DNA from: Sphingopyxis lindanitolerans
GTDB taxonomy: Bacteria > Pseudomonadota > Alphaproteobacteria > Sphingomonadales > Sphingomonadaceae
Length of the DNA: 64,000 nt
Assembly: GCF_002993885.1 (NCBI RefSeq)
Contig: NZ_CM009578.1
Coordinates: 1,897,751-1,961,750, forward strand
Direction: 5' to 3'
Shown here piece by piece: positions 17,043 to 26,678 of this stretch; position 1 is the stretch's first letter; each line of letters opens with the position of its first letter. Position numbers and translations under genes: made by a program. The notes under the pieces are model-generated. The model did no database searches. It saw nothing but the letters and a program-made list of their open reading frames with translations, and was not told where the DNA came from.

Positions 17043-17789
17043 ATGATCCAGCCCAAGCTGCGCATCCTCCTCCTCGCCTCGCTCGGCGCGCTTGCCCTCA
17101 CGGCGTGCGGCGAAAGCAAGACCGACCAGACCAAGGAACAGGACGTCATCGCCAAGGTCGCCGCGCCCACGGGCAAGATCTGGTCGCAGACGGTCAGCAA
17201 GAATGCCGACGGCGGCTATGTGATGGGCAACCCCGACGCGCCGATCAAGGTCATCGAATTCGCGTCGATCACCTGCTCGCACTGCGCCGCCTTTTCGCAG
17301 GAAAGCCACGAGGAGCTTCGCCGCGACTTCATCGACACCGGCCGCGTGAGCCTGGAGGTTCACAACTTCATCCGCGACCCGCTCGACGCCACCGCCGCCG
17401 CGATCATCCGCTGCGCCCCGGTCGACCGCTATTTCCCGCTCCAGGACAATGTCTTCGCCTCGCAGGAAGAATTGTTCGCGGGCGTGAAGGGCAATGAAGC
17501 CGCCGCCGAGGCCGCGATGAAGCTGCCGCCCGCGCAGCGCTTCGCCGCCTTTGCCAAGGCGCTGAAGCTCGACACCTTCTTCCAGTCGCGCGGCGTGACC
17601 GGCGAACAGATCAACGCCTGCCTGTCCAACGTCGACAATATCTCGAAACTCGAGGCGGGCACCAACGCGGCGGCCGAGAAATATTCGATCCAGGGCACGC
17701 CGACCTTCGTCGTCAACGGCCAGGTTCTCGAAGGCGTCGCCGCCTGGGGTCCGCTGCGCGACCACCTGCGCACGATGGGTGCACGCTGA
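17043..17789 (+). CDS. DsbA-like thiol-disulfide lipoprotein
   Basis: A 248-residue paralogue of the preceding protein, but with a lipoprotein signal (LALTAC, Cys22), so it is probably tethered to a membrane facing the periplasm. The active site CSHC is at about 78-81 within VIEFASITCSHCAAF, and the cis-proline loop is QGTPTFVVNG. The pair looks like a tandem duplication in which one copy is soluble and the other anchored. Both precede smc in a cluster common in alphaproteobacteria. Confidence 0.88.
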   Translation: MIQPKLRILLLASLGALALTACGESKTDQTKEQDVIAKVAAPTGKIWSQTVSKNADGGYVMGNPDAPIKVIEFASITCSHCAAFSQESHEELRRDFIDTGRVSLEVHNFIRDPLDATAAAIIRCAPVDRYFPLQDNVFASQEELFAGVKGNEAAAEAAMKLPPAQRFAAFAKALKLDTFFQSRGVTGEQINACLSNVDNISKLEAGTNAAAEKYSIQGTPTFVVNGQVLEGVAAWGPLRDHLRTMGAR

Positions 17790-18124
17790 CACCCTGATCC
17801 TCCCCGCCGCGGAACGGTGGAGAGGGCAGCTTTCCCGGCCGCCGCTTTCTTCCCCCATCATTCCCGCCAAGGCGGGAATCCCGCTGCCTCCTTCTTTCGT
17901 CATTGCGAGCGAAGCGAAGCAATCTCCAGCCATCGGCCCTGCGCAAGGCCGATGGCTGGAGATTGCCGCGTCGCCTACGGCTCCTCGCAATGACGATGCA
18001 GGGCAATATCTTCAAGGCTTAAGCCCTTGCGACTCCCCCCTCGCCGCGCCATGACGGCGTCAGGGGGATATGTGACACCAACGTTGCAACAGCTCCGATT
18101 CGACCGACTGCACGAGGTGGCCTC
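17790..18124. other. Intergenic region between the DsbA-like gene and smc
   Basis: This 335-bp gap carries two palindromic repeats (a short one near 17857-17881, TTCCCGCCAAGGCGGGAA, and the longer one at 17898-17995). The remaining 130 bp before smc have no recognisable promoter boxes. Confidence 0.5.
17898..17995. repeat. Palindromic repeat, GTCATTGCGAG family, copy 1
   Basis: The element begins CGTCATTGCGAGCGAAGCG and ends CTCCTCGCAATGACG. It contains a perfect 18-bp inner stem (positions 17922-17939 with 17948-17965) around the loop CTGCGCAA. A second copy with the same ends is at 54374-54450, and a degenerate one may lie near 29619-29690. It resembles intergenic REP-like elements. Confidence 0.75.
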
Positions 18125-21100
18125 GTGCAGATAAAGCGGCTGCGCCTGACCGGTTTCAAAAGCTTCGTCGAACCCACCGAATTGCGCATCGAGCCTGGGC
18201 TGACCGGCGTCGTCGGCCCCAATGGCTGCGGCAAGTCGAACCTGCTCGAGGCGATCCGCTGGGTGATGGGCGAATCCTCCCCCAAATCGATGCGCGGCGG
18301 CGGGATGGAGGATGTCATCTTCGCGGGCACTTCGCAGCGTCCCCCGCGCGATTTCGCCGAGGTCGCGATCCATTGCGATACCGAGGGCGGGGTGGTCGCG
18401 GGGCTGTCCGACGCCAGCGAAGGCCGCGAGCTAGAGATCATCCGCCGCATCGAGCGCGGCACCGGCAGCGCCTATCGCGCCAACGGCCGCGACGTGCGCG
18501 CCAAGGATGTCGCGCTGATCTTCGCCGACGCCGCGACCGGCGCGCACAGCCCCGCGCTCGTCAGCCAGGGCAAGATCGCCAATGTCATCGCCGCCAAGCC
18601 AACCGATCGCCGCGCGATGCTGGAGGAAGCCGCCGGAATCGCGGGCCTGCACGTCCGTCGCAAGGATGCCGAACAGAAACTGCGCGCGACCGAGACCAAC
18701 CTCACCCGCCTGTCCGAAATCGTCGCCGACATGGAGGCGCGCGCCAACGCGCTGCGCCGTCAGGCGCGCGCGGCCGAAAAATACAAGAAGCTGTCGGAGG
18801 ATATCCGCGTCGCCGAAGGACGGCTGATCCATGCGCGCTGGCGCGATGCCGCCGCCGCCGCCGATCAGGCGCGTCGCGACGCCGATGCCGCCGAAGCCGC
18901 GGTCAAGACCGCGCAGGCCGAACTCGAAACGGTCTCGGCGGCGCAGGTCGCGGTCGCGACCCGCGTCGGCGCCGCGCGCGCCGACGCCCAGGCCCAGCGC
19001 GACGCCATCGCCGAGGCGACCGCGACGCTCGTCCGCCTGCAGGGCGAGGAGCGCGCCGCGCGCCAGCGGCTGGGCGATCTGGCGGCGCAGCAACAGCGGC
19101 TGGCCGAAGACCGCGCGCGCGAAGGCGAACTCGCGCGCGAAGCGCACGCAGCCCTGACCGCGCTCGATGGCGAGACGAAGCAGCTTGCACGGGACATCGC
19201 CGCGCACGATGCAGGCAAGACCACGCTCGTCGAGGCGCACCAGGCCGCGCAGGCGCATCTCCGCGATGCCGAGGTCGCGCTGGCGCATGCCCGCGCGCGC
19301 GCCGCGAGCGAAGCGGCCGACCGCCGCATCGCGGTCTCGGCGCGGGACAGCGCCGAGACCGCCGTCCGCCGCGTCGGGCAGGACCAGGCGCGCGTCGATG
19401 CCGACATCGCGGCGCTCGGCGACAGCGCCGCGCTCGCCGCCGCCCGCGCCGAAAGCGTGCAAGCCGCCGCGAACGCCGAAGCCGCGATCGCCGCGGCCGA
19501 AACCGCGCTGCAGGACGCCGAAGCCGATCGCGAAGCCGCCGCCGCCGAATTGGCGCGCGGCGAAGCCGGGCTCGCCGAGGCCCGCACCGCGCTCGCCGCG
19601 CTCGACGGCGAGACCGCGACACTCGAACGCGCGCTCGCCGCCGCGCGCAGCGGCGACGACCGCATCCTCGACCGGCTTCGCGTGACCCCCGGCTACGAAG
19701 CCGCACTTGCCGCCGCGCTCGGCGACGATCTCGACGCCGGCACCGACACGCAGGCCGCGCGCGCCTGGGGCGGCGCCGAAGCGGGCAAGGATGAGCCTGC
19801 GCTTCCCGTCGGCACGAAAGCGCTCGCCGATGTCGTGCAGGCCCCCGCCGCGCTTGCGCGCCGCCTCGCGCAGGTCGCGGTGGTCGGCGAAGATGGCGGC
19901 CAGCCGCTGGCGGTCGGCCAGCGGCTCGTGACGACCGACGGCGTGATGCGCCGCTGGGACGGCTTTGTGACGCGCGGCGACGGCGCGACCGCGACCGAGC
20001 GGCTGCAACGCCAGAACCGGCTCGACGCGCTGGCCGCGCAGCGCCCGCAGGTCGAACTGGGCGTGCAGGATCTCAAGGATCGCCGCGATGCCGCCGCCGC
20101 CAGGGGGGCAGAGGTCGCCGACGCCGCCGCCGCCGCGCGCAAGGCCCTCGCCGGGGCCGACGAGGCGCGCCGCACCGCGCTGCGCGCCGCCGACCAGGCC
20201 GAGGCCGCGCTCGACCGCCACCGCGATGCCGCCGCGCTCTTCGCCCGCCGCCTCGCCGAGATCGCCGACACCGCGCGCGACGCCGCCGAAACGCTCGCCA
20301 CGCAGGAAGCCGCGCTCGCTGCGCTCCCCGATGAACGGCTGGCCCGCGCCGCGCTCGACGCCGAGGACGCCGCGACCGATCGCGCGCGCGCCGGTGCGAA
20401 CGAAGCGCAGGCCGCGCTCGCTGCGCACGATCGCACGCTCGCGGCCTTGAGCGAACGCCAGGCCGTGGTCAGCGCCGAGATCAAGAGTTGGAAAGCCCGC
20501 GCCGGTGAGGCCGCGCGCCGCATCACCGACATGGACAAGCGCGGCGAAGCGCTCGCCGCCGAAGCTGAGAAGCTCGCGGGTCTCCCTGACAAACTCGCCG
20601 CCGACCGCATGGCCGCCGACGCACGGCAGGCCGAGCTTCGCGAGCAGGTCGCCGCCGCCGAAGCGCGCGAGCGCGAGGCCGAAGCCGCGCTCCGCGAAGC
20701 CGAAGCCGCACTCGCCGCGATCCGCGAGCGCGTCGCCGCGGCGCGCGAAACCCGCGCCGGGGCCGCCGCGCGCTCCGAAAATGCCGAGCTTCGCCGGATC
20801 GAGATGGGCCGCCTGTCGGGCGAACGCTTTGAATGCCCGCCGCCCCTGTTGCCGCAAAAAGTCGGGTTCGACAGCGCGAGCGTCGGCGATGCCGCGCAGG
20901 AATCGGCGCAGCACGACCGGCTGATCGCCGAACGCGAGCGCCTCGGCCCGGTCAATCTCGTCGCCGCCGACGAACTCGCCGAACTCGATAGCGAGCGCGA
21001 GAAAAGCGCCGCCGAGATCGAGGAACTGGCGCAGGCGGTCCATCGCCTGCGCGGATCGATCGGCAATCTGAACCGCGAAGGCCGCGTCCGCCTGCTCGCT

Positions 21101-21568
21101 GCGTTCGAGACGGTGAACACCCATTTCCAGCGCCTCTTTGCCACCCTGTTCAACGGCGGGCAGGCGCATCTCGAACTCGTCGATTCGGACGACCCGCTCG
21201 AGGCGGGGCTCGAAATTATGGCGCAGCCGCCCGGCAAGCGGCTCGGCACGCTCACCTTGCTGTCGGGCGGCGAGCAGGCGCTGACCGCCATCGCGCTGAT
21301 CTTCGGCCTCTTCCTCACCAACCCCGCGCCGATCTGCGTCCTCGACGAAGTCGACGCGCCGCTCGACGACGCGAATATCGAACGTTTCTGCGACCTGCTC
21401 GACCGCATGAGCCGCGAGACGAACACCCGCTACCTGATCGTCACCCACAATGCGGTGACGATGGCGCGCATGCACCGATTGTTCGGGGTGACGATGATCG
21501 AAAAAGGCGTCAGCCGCCTCGTCTCGGTCGATCTGGGCGGCGCGGAAGACCTGCTCGCGGCGGAATAG
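18125..21568 (+). CDS. smc: Chromosome segregation SMC ATPase
   Basis: A 1147-residue condensin subunit that loops and segregates DNA. The start is a GTG giving MQIKRLRLTGFKSF, the usual N terminus. Walker A is GPNGCGKSN (31-39). Two very long Ala/Arg/Glu-rich coiled coils flank a hinge at about residues 520-640. The ABC signature LLSGGEQALTA starts near 1045 and Walker B ICVLDEVDAPLDD is near 1070. The coiled coils are unusually rich in Ala and Arg, which creates long open frames on other strands here. No scpA or scpB is in the window. Confidence 0.97.
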   Translation: MQIKRLRLTGFKSFVEPTELRIEPGLTGVVGPNGCGKSNLLEAIRWVMGESSPKSMRGGGMEDVIFAGTSQRPPRDFAEVAIHCDTEGGVVAGLSDASEGRELEIIRRIERGTGSAYRANGRDVRAKDVALIFADAATGAHSPALVSQGKIANVIAAKPTDRRAMLEEAAGIAGLHVRRKDAEQKLRATETNLTRLSEIVADMEARANALRRQARAAEKYKKLSEDIRVAEGRLIHARWRDAAAAADQARRDADAAEAAVKTAQAELETVSAAQVAVATRVGAARADAQAQRDAIAEATATLVRLQGEERAARQRLGDLAAQQQRLAEDRAREGELAREAHAALTALDGETKQLARDIAAHDAGKTTLVEAHQAAQAHLRDAEVALAHARARAASEAADRRIAVSARDSAETAVRRVGQDQARVDADIAALGDSAALAAARAESVQAAANAEAAIAAAETALQDAEADREAAAAELARGEAGLAEARTALAALDGETATLERALAAARSGDDRILDRLRVTPGYEAALAAALGDDLDAGTDTQAARAWGGAEAGKDEPALPVGTKALADVVQAPAALARRLAQVAVVGEDGGQPLAVGQRLVTTDGVMRRWDGFVTRGDGATATERLQRQNRLDALAAQRPQVELGVQDLKDRRDAAAARGAEVADAAAAARKALAGADEARRTALRAADQAEAALDRHRDAAALFARRLAEIADTARDAAETLATQEAALAALPDERLARAALDAEDAATDRARAGANEAQAALAAHDRTLAALSERQAVVSAEIKSWKARAGEAARRITDMDKRGEALAAEAEKLAGLPDKLAADRMAADARQAELREQVAAAEAREREAEAALREAEAALAAIRERVAAARETRAGAAARSENAELRRIEMGRLSGERFECPPPLLPQKVGFDSASVGDAAQESAQHDRLIAERERLGPVNLVAADELAELDSEREKSAAEIEELAQAVHRLRGSIGNLNREGRVRLLAAFETVNTHFQRLFATLFNGGQAHLELVDSDDPLEAGLEIMAQPPGKRLGTLTLLSGGEQALTAIALIFGLFLTNPAPICVLDEVDAPLDDANIERFCDLLDRMSRETNTRYLIVTHNAVTMARMHRLFGVTMIEKGVSRLVSVDLGGAEDLLAAE

Positions 21569-21571
21569 CCT

Positions 21572-22483
21572 CTAAGGCGCGCTGCCGACCACCAGCATCG
21601 CCGCGAACACCAGCAGTCCGGCAAAGCGGTTGCTGCGGAATTTCGCGAGCGCATCGGCGCCGTTCGCGGGGGCGAGCGTCACCACCTGTCCCGTCAGATG
21701 CAGCGCCGCCGGCACCAGCGCGACGAATATCAGCGGATCGGGCCGCACGCTCCACAGCGCCCCCGCCCAGCAGGCGAGCGCCGCACCATAGCAGGCGCCG
21801 ACCCCGCCCCGGACATGGCGGCCCATCGCGCGCGCGCTCGATTTCACGCCGACGAGCGCGTCGTCCTCGATATCCTGAAGCGCATAGATGGTGTCGTACC
21901 CGATCACCCACGCGATCGACCCGGCGTAGAGCAAGGGCAGCGCCAATCCGTCACCACCGCCGACCGCGATCCAGCCGACCAGCGCGCCCCAGCTGAACAC
22001 GAGGCCCAGCCACGCCTGCGGCCACCAGGTGATCCGCTTCATGAAAGGGTAGGCCGCGACGAGCGCAAGGCTGGCGACCGCGACGATCTGCGCTGCGAAC
22101 GGCAGTTGCCACAGCACGACCAGCCCGACGAGCGACAGCAGCGCCGTCCATAGCAGGGCCGCCCGAACCGACACCGCGCCGCTCGCGACCGGGCGCGACG
22201 CGGTGCGCGCGACCTTCGCGTCGAGATCGCGGTCGACGATGTCGTTATAGACGCACCCCGCGCCGCGCATCGCGATCGCGCCGAGCAGCATCCACAGGAA
22301 CAGCGGCCAATGACTGCGCGCCCCACCGCCCAGCGCGAGCCCCCAGGCGCAGGGCCAATAGAGCAGCCACCAGCCGATCGGCCGGTCGAAGCGCGCGAGC
22401 AGCGCATAGGCGCGCAGCGGCGCGGGAAGCAGGCCGAGAAAGCCCTGATGCTGGCTGTCGGGAGGATGCGTCGCGGCGGTCAT
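21572..22483 (-). CDS. ubiA: 4-hydroxybenzoate polyprenyltransferase
   Basis: A 303-residue membrane prenyltransferase of ubiquinone synthesis that joins the polyprenyl tail to 4-hydroxybenzoate. The two Asp-rich magnesium/diphosphate motifs are NDIVDRDLD (about residues 80-88) and YDTIYALQDIEDD (about 205-217). Eight to nine hydrophobic segments fit the family. It converges on smc with only three bases between the stops. Other ubiquinone genes, ubiE and ubiB, are at the right end of the window. Confidence 0.95.
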   Translation of the reverse strand: MTAATHPPDSQHQGFLGLLPAPLRAYALLARFDRPIGWWLLYWPCAWGLALGGGARSHWPLFLWMLLGAIAMRGAGCVYNDIVDRDLDAKVARTASRPVASGAVSVRAALLWTALLSLVGLVVLWQLPFAAQIVAVASLALVAAYPFMKRITWWPQAWLGLVFSWGALVGWIAVGGGDGLALPLLYAGSIAWVIGYDTIYALQDIEDDALVGVKSSARAMGRHVRGGVGACYGAALACWAGALWSVRPDPLIFVALVPAALHLTGQVVTLAPANGADALAKFRSNRFAGLLVFAAMLVVGSAP

Positions 22484-22547
22484 CGGTGCCGCGGGCGATA
22501 GCAGCAGTCGCGCGCGGGATAAATGCCTATCGGCGCCGCGCGCCGAC

Positions 22548-23225
22548 TCAGGTGGTGCAGGTCGACGCGGTTACCCCGGTCGAGGGATAGATTTTCGTCA
22601 GGTCGCGCGGCTCGCGAATGTTGAAGGCGGCGGCCGACCGGATCGTCTTCGGCCCCAGCCATTTGCCATAGAGGAGCGGCTTATATTGATAGACGACCTC
22701 GACGAACATCACCGCGGTGCCGCTGACCGCGGTCACCTCATGATCCTTGGGGCCCATGCCCTTGAAGTCGGTGCCGGTGATGCCCTTTCCTTCGGGACCG
22801 AAGGCCGAGGCGACCTTCATATTGCCATAGCAGCGCTGCCAGTGGATCCACTGGCCGCCTTCCTTGTTCTGCTCGAGGCTCGACAGGATGATGCGGCCGC
22901 GGCTCTTGAAGTCGAGGCCGCCCGACTGTTTTTCAACCCCGGTGAACACCTCGTTGACGTCGCTCTCGCGGATTTGCGGCTGCGCCAGGTTGCTGCCCGC
23001 CGCGATGCGCGAGGCGTTGTCGGCGGTGTTGAGCCCGATCTGGCTGATGCGCGTGTTGACCAGCGTCAGATTGGCGATTTCCAGCCCCCCAAAGCCGAGC
23101 AGCACGAGGAGCGGGATCGAGAAGGCCATCTCGATCAGCACGGTCGCGCGGACGCTGCGGGCAAGGCGCCGCGCCGGGCGCCGCAGGCGATGCAGCGAAA
23201 GGCTGGGAAGCGAAAGGCCGGTCAT
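22548..23225 (-). CDS. TadE-like pilus/surface protein, second copy
   Basis: A 225-residue protein with a single N-terminal membrane helix after a basic stretch (RATVLIEMAFSIPLLVLLGFGGLEIANL), the TadE-like pseudopilin pattern with the Glu at the fifth position of the hydrophobic segment. The rest would be periplasmic and ends in a Cys-containing tail. The ATG at 23225 overlaps the upstream stop by four bases and was preferred to the ATG at 23231. It is the last gene of a TadG-TadE-TadE set. The role in Tad/Flp pili or another surface structure is inferred from the family. Confidence 0.8.
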   Translation of the reverse strand: MTGLSLPSLSLHRLRRPARRLARSVRATVLIEMAFSIPLLVLLGFGGLEIANLTLVNTRISQIGLNTADNASRIAAGSNLAQPQIRESDVNEVFTGVEKQSGGLDFKSRGRIILSSLEQNKEGGQWIHWQRCYGNMKVASAFGPEGKGITGTDFKGMGPKDHEVTAVSGTAVMFVEVVYQYKPLLYGKWLGPKTIRSAAAFNIREPRDLTKIYPSTGVTASTCTT

Positions 23226-23776
23226 CCGCATGTCTCCGCCGCTATTTCACTGCCCGCCGCAAAGGGCTGGTTGCGCAGCACCGTCGTCGATGACAGCGTC
23301 GTATATTCGGACTGTCCGAGCATCCGCCACACCGGCAGAACGCGCTTGAAACGCATCGACGCGGTGTAGAGAATCACGTCGTCGGCGCCGCCGTTACCCG
23401 CTTTGCCGCCGTCTTCGACACAATCGATCACGCCATCGCCGTCATAATCGACCGCGCGCGGTTCCACCATCTTGCTGAAATCATCATAGGCGCGGCGCTT
23501 GAAGCTGACCTCGGCCCCCTTGAACACCTTGCGAACCTGCGAACTGACAAAGGCGTCGAGTTTCGACTGGTCGTTGGCATAGATTTCGATCGTTGCGTCG
23601 CGGCCGGCCTTGGCGACGACGCCTTGCAGCACCTGCTGCGCGTACATCTGCCAGCAATAGTCGAAGATCCCCATCAAAATGAGGAGAAAGACCGGCGCGG
23701 TGAGCGCGAATTCGACCAGCGCCACGCCGCGCTCGTGGCGGCGAAGGCGGCGAAGCAGGGCGGACACCGGGCTCAT
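23222..23776 (-). CDS. TadE-like pilus/surface protein, first copy
   Basis: A 184-residue protein whose N terminus, RHERGVALVEFALTAPVFLLILMGIFDYCWQ, is the TadE helix with its conserved Glu. An acidic stretch, YDGDGVIDCVEDGG, could bind calcium. Its start overlaps the TadG stop by four bases and its stop overlaps the next gene, so the three are translationally coupled. Confidence 0.85.
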   Translation of the reverse strand: MSPVSALLRRLRRHERGVALVEFALTAPVFLLILMGIFDYCWQMYAQQVLQGVVAKAGRDATIEIYANDQSKLDAFVSSQVRKVFKGAEVSFKRRAYDDFSKMVEPRAVDYDGDGVIDCVEDGGKAGNGGADDVILYTASMRFKRVLPVWRMLGQSEYTTLSSTTVLRNQPFAAGSEIAAETCG

Positions 23777-25668
23777 TGCGACAGTCTCAGCTTGGAGATC
23801 TGGCGGGCGATCGCCTGGAACTGGTCATTGAGCTGCGCCGCGTTGGCGGCCTCGAACGCCTGGCCCGACGACGCGCAGCTGTTGAGGTTGGCATTGCCGC
23901 CGACCCCGAACGACACCACCCAGATGGTGATCGCACGCTGCCGCGCCGCGCGGCAAAGCTGGACGAAGCGGTTGTTGTGCCGCGCGATCGCGTCATCGTC
24001 GCTCGTCGCGCCGATGCGCGGCATCGAACGTTCCTGCCCCTGGTGCGACAGATTGTCGCGCGGCGTCATCATGTCGCCGTCGGTCATGAAGATGATATGG
24101 CGGCTGACCGGGCGGCCGTTATAGGGCCCGTTCTCGTCGGCGAACAAGCCGGATGGCGACAGCAGCCGTGCGCCCCACGCCATGCCGGCGTCGTGATAGG
24201 TATAGCCTTTGGGTTGCAGCGTGTTGATATAGGCCGCGAACTTGTCGTGGTCCGTCTTCGTCATCGTCTCCAGCTTCATCGCCGCCGCCGGACAGGCCGC
24301 ATAGTCGCCGCCCTTTTCGGCGAAATTATTATAGTCGCTCGACGATGTGAAGGGAGTCTCCTGGCCGCGGTTATAGGTCACGTTGGGCAGGAACAATTTC
24401 CATTGGGTATCAACGTCGCCAGTCGTCGGCGCGGTGTCGATATCCATGTCGAGGGCATCCGAAGGCGCGGTCTCGTTGGACGCGAATTTGGTGGTTGCCC
24501 GCTCGATGATGCAGCCGCCCCAACTGGTGGTGATCAACGCAGCCGCGTCGCCCGTGTCCGATTCGATCGCCGATCCCGCCTTCAGCGGACGCGTATCGAA
24601 ACTGCGATTGTCATAGGCATATTTGCCGTCAAATACCTTGGTCGGGGTCTCTGAGACCTTCGTTTTGCTGGTTCGCTTGAAACTCGCGACCCACCGCCCC
24701 TCGCGACATTTTTTGTCTGAGTTGGTGAACTGCGCGTATTTGTAATAGCTGTAGGTGCGTTCAACGTCATAATAGGATGTGCGATTGCCATCGGCATCGA
24801 CATATTGCTCGGTCAAATTAGCGTTGGGTTCACCCGGCTGCGGCGTGGTGTTAGTCGGCAGCCCATCTTTGCATTTGCCCAGATCCTTGTCGAATACGTC
24901 AGGGTTGGGCGTATCGACGATGTCGGTTTCGTCGAAATCGGTCGTCGTATAGACGATCTTGGTTTTTGGCGTGCGCGACGGCAGCGTGACCTCATCCGCC
25001 AGCCAACTTGGATTCTTCGCGATCAATATCTGCCCGACATTGACCGACGAGCTGTAGGGAACCACGCCGAAACGAATCCGTCCGTCGCCGACATCGGCGT
25101 TGGTCAGCGTGTCGAAAAAGTCGACCGCCGCCTTGCGCAGCGCCTCGATCTTGGTGTCGTCGTCGTCGCTGTCGGCCTTGCGTGCCATCGACCCGGTGAC
25201 GTCGAGCACCATCATCACATCGACGTTCGAGATTTCGAGCTTCGCGGTGCAATTGGCCGCCAGGTCGAACTGGCTCTTGCCGAAAATATACATGAGCGCG
25301 GTCGGCAGGATCGCGGTCGCGCGGCCGGCGACGTCGGACGACCCGACCCCCCACGAGGAAAAGGCGACGCCGTGGCTGCCGTAATTTCCCGCCGGGAAGT
25401 TGAAATTGAACATCTTGTTCGCTTCGACCTTCGCGGGGTCCGTATAGAGCGCACCGGCCATCGCGCGCCGCCCGGCGAGGACGCCGGCGTCGCACGCCTG
25501 CTGCAGGCGTAGCTGGGTCATATAGGCGCGCCCGATATCGACCGCCGACCCGACAATGCCGATCATCGGCACGATCGCGGCCGCGGTCAGCATCATCGCG
25601 TTGCCGCGCTGATCGCGAAACAGATTCGAGGTGACCGTCCGCAGACGGCTCAAAATGGTCCCTCGCAT
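23773..25668 (-). CDS. TadG-like protein with von Willebrand factor A domain
   Basis: A 631-residue protein with an N-terminal membrane helix (GNAMMLTAAAIVPMIGIVGS) and a Flp/TadG-like domain. A von Willebrand A domain starts at VDVMMVLDVTGSMARK (MIDAS residues D156, T158, S160). The middle of the domain has a large insertion rich in Asp, Thr and Tyr. The end of the domain is ARQRAITIWVVSFGVGG. The ATG at 25668 was chosen because the conserved region starts there; an in-frame ATG at 25827 lies in an unlikely Pro-rich leader. The set lacks cpaB-F/tadABC neighbours, so the pilus machine, if any, is elsewhere. Confidence 0.87.
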   Translation of the reverse strand: MRGTILSRLRTVTSNLFRDQRGNAMMLTAAAIVPMIGIVGSAVDIGRAYMTQLRLQQACDAGVLAGRRAMAGALYTDPAKVEANKMFNFNFPAGNYGSHGVAFSSWGVGSSDVAGRATAILPTALMYIFGKSQFDLAANCTAKLEISNVDVMMVLDVTGSMARKADSDDDDTKIEALRKAAVDFFDTLTNADVGDGRIRFGVVPYSSSVNVGQILIAKNPSWLADEVTLPSRTPKTKIVYTTTDFDETDIVDTPNPDVFDKDLGKCKDGLPTNTTPQPGEPNANLTEQYVDADGNRTSYYDVERTYSYYKYAQFTNSDKKCREGRWVASFKRTSKTKVSETPTKVFDGKYAYDNRSFDTRPLKAGSAIESDTGDAAALITTSWGGCIIERATTKFASNETAPSDALDMDIDTAPTTGDVDTQWKLFLPNVTYNRGQETPFTSSSDYNNFAEKGGDYAACPAAAMKLETMTKTDHDKFAAYINTLQPKGYTYHDAGMAWGARLLSPSGLFADENGPYNGRPVSRHIIFMTDGDMMTPRDNLSHQGQERSMPRIGATSDDDAIARHNNRFVQLCRAARQRAITIWVVSFGVGGNANLNSCASSGQAFEAANAAQLNDQFQAIARQISKLRLSQ

Positions 25669-25870
25669 GGTCAAAACCCCTCTAGCCAGAGGCGCCACCC
25701 ACCCAGATGCGCCACTGGTAATCTTCGCACCTAGGGGGAAACTGCTTACCAAATCGCTAAGCGCGCGCGGCGGTGCGCCCGGCCCCGGCGGCATTTGACC
25801 CGAATCGGGACAAGGGAGCCGCATCACGGCGGCAGGTGCGCAGCAAAGGCCGGTCTGCTATCGCCCGGCC

Positions 25871-26629
25871 ATGCCCGCGACTCCCGCCTGGCCGCCCGCC
25901 AGCACGCCCCGCCTGTTCGTCGATGTTCCGCTCGGACCCGACGCCGCCCCGGTCATCGAGGGGGCGGCGGCGCATTATCTGCTCAACGTCATGCGGCTGC
26001 GCCCCGGCGACCCGCTGCTGCTGTTCGACAATCGCAGCGGCGAGTGGCTCGGCACCGTCGCCGACGCGGGCAAGCGGGCGCTGACCGTGCGGATCGAACG
26101 CCAGACGCGCGAGCGCGAGACGGTTCCCGACCTCTGGCTCTGCTTCGCGCCGGTCAAGAAGGCGCGGCTCGACTGGATCATCGAGAAAGCGACCGAACTC
26201 GGCATCGCCCGTCTCCAGCCGGTGATCACCGAGCGGACGATCGTCGAGCGCGTGAAGCGCGAGCGACTCGAAGCGCAGATCGTCGAGGCGTGCGAGCAAT
26301 GCGGCCGCACCGCGCTGCCCACGCTGGCCGAGCCGGTGAAGCTGCCGCACTTGCTGAAGGACTGGCCCGAAGAGCGCGCGCTGCTGTTCGCCGACGAGGC
26401 CGGCGGCACGACGCTCGCCGGGCTCGACACCCCCGCCCCCGCCGCGATCCTCACCGGCCCCGAAGGCGGCTTCACGCCCCGCGAGCGCGCGGCGCTACTC
26501 GCCGTTCCCGCGGTGCGCCGCCTTGCGCTCGGCCCGCGCATCCTGCGCGCCGAAACCGCCGCGATCGCCGCCACCGCTTTATGGATGGCGACGCACGGCG
26601 ACTGGAACGGCGGCGACCCGACCCGTTGA
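25871..26629 (+). CDS. rsmE: 16S rRNA (uracil(1498)-N(3))-methyltransferase
   Basis: A 252-residue SPOUT-family methyltransferase that modifies U1498 of 16S rRNA. The N-terminal PUA-like domain reads TPRLFVDVPL and LNVMRLRPGD. The catalytic half contains KKARLDWIIEKATELGI, AILTGPEGGFTPRE and the SPOUT knot LGPRILRAETAAIAA. It is 49 bp before gshA, an association that is frequent in alphaproteobacteria. Confidence 0.94.
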   Translation: MPATPAWPPASTPRLFVDVPLGPDAAPVIEGAAAHYLLNVMRLRPGDPLLLFDNRSGEWLGTVADAGKRALTVRIERQTRERETVPDLWLCFAPVKKARLDWIIEKATELGIARLQPVITERTIVERVKRERLEAQIVEACEQCGRTALPTLAEPVKLPHLLKDWPEERALLFADEAGGTTLAGLDTPAPAAILTGPEGGFTPRERAALLAVPAVRRLALGPRILRAETAAIAATALWMATHGDWNGGDPTR

Positions 26630-26678
26630 TGCAATCACCCTCTGGTAAGACGGCGCGGTCGTCCCTAAATGCTCGCCC

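Noticed and set aside
18431..21475. A reading frame of about 1000 codons on the minus strand opposite smc
   Set aside because: It is the mirror of Ala/Arg-rich coiled-coil codons in GC-rich DNA, has no domain, and lies wholly within smc.
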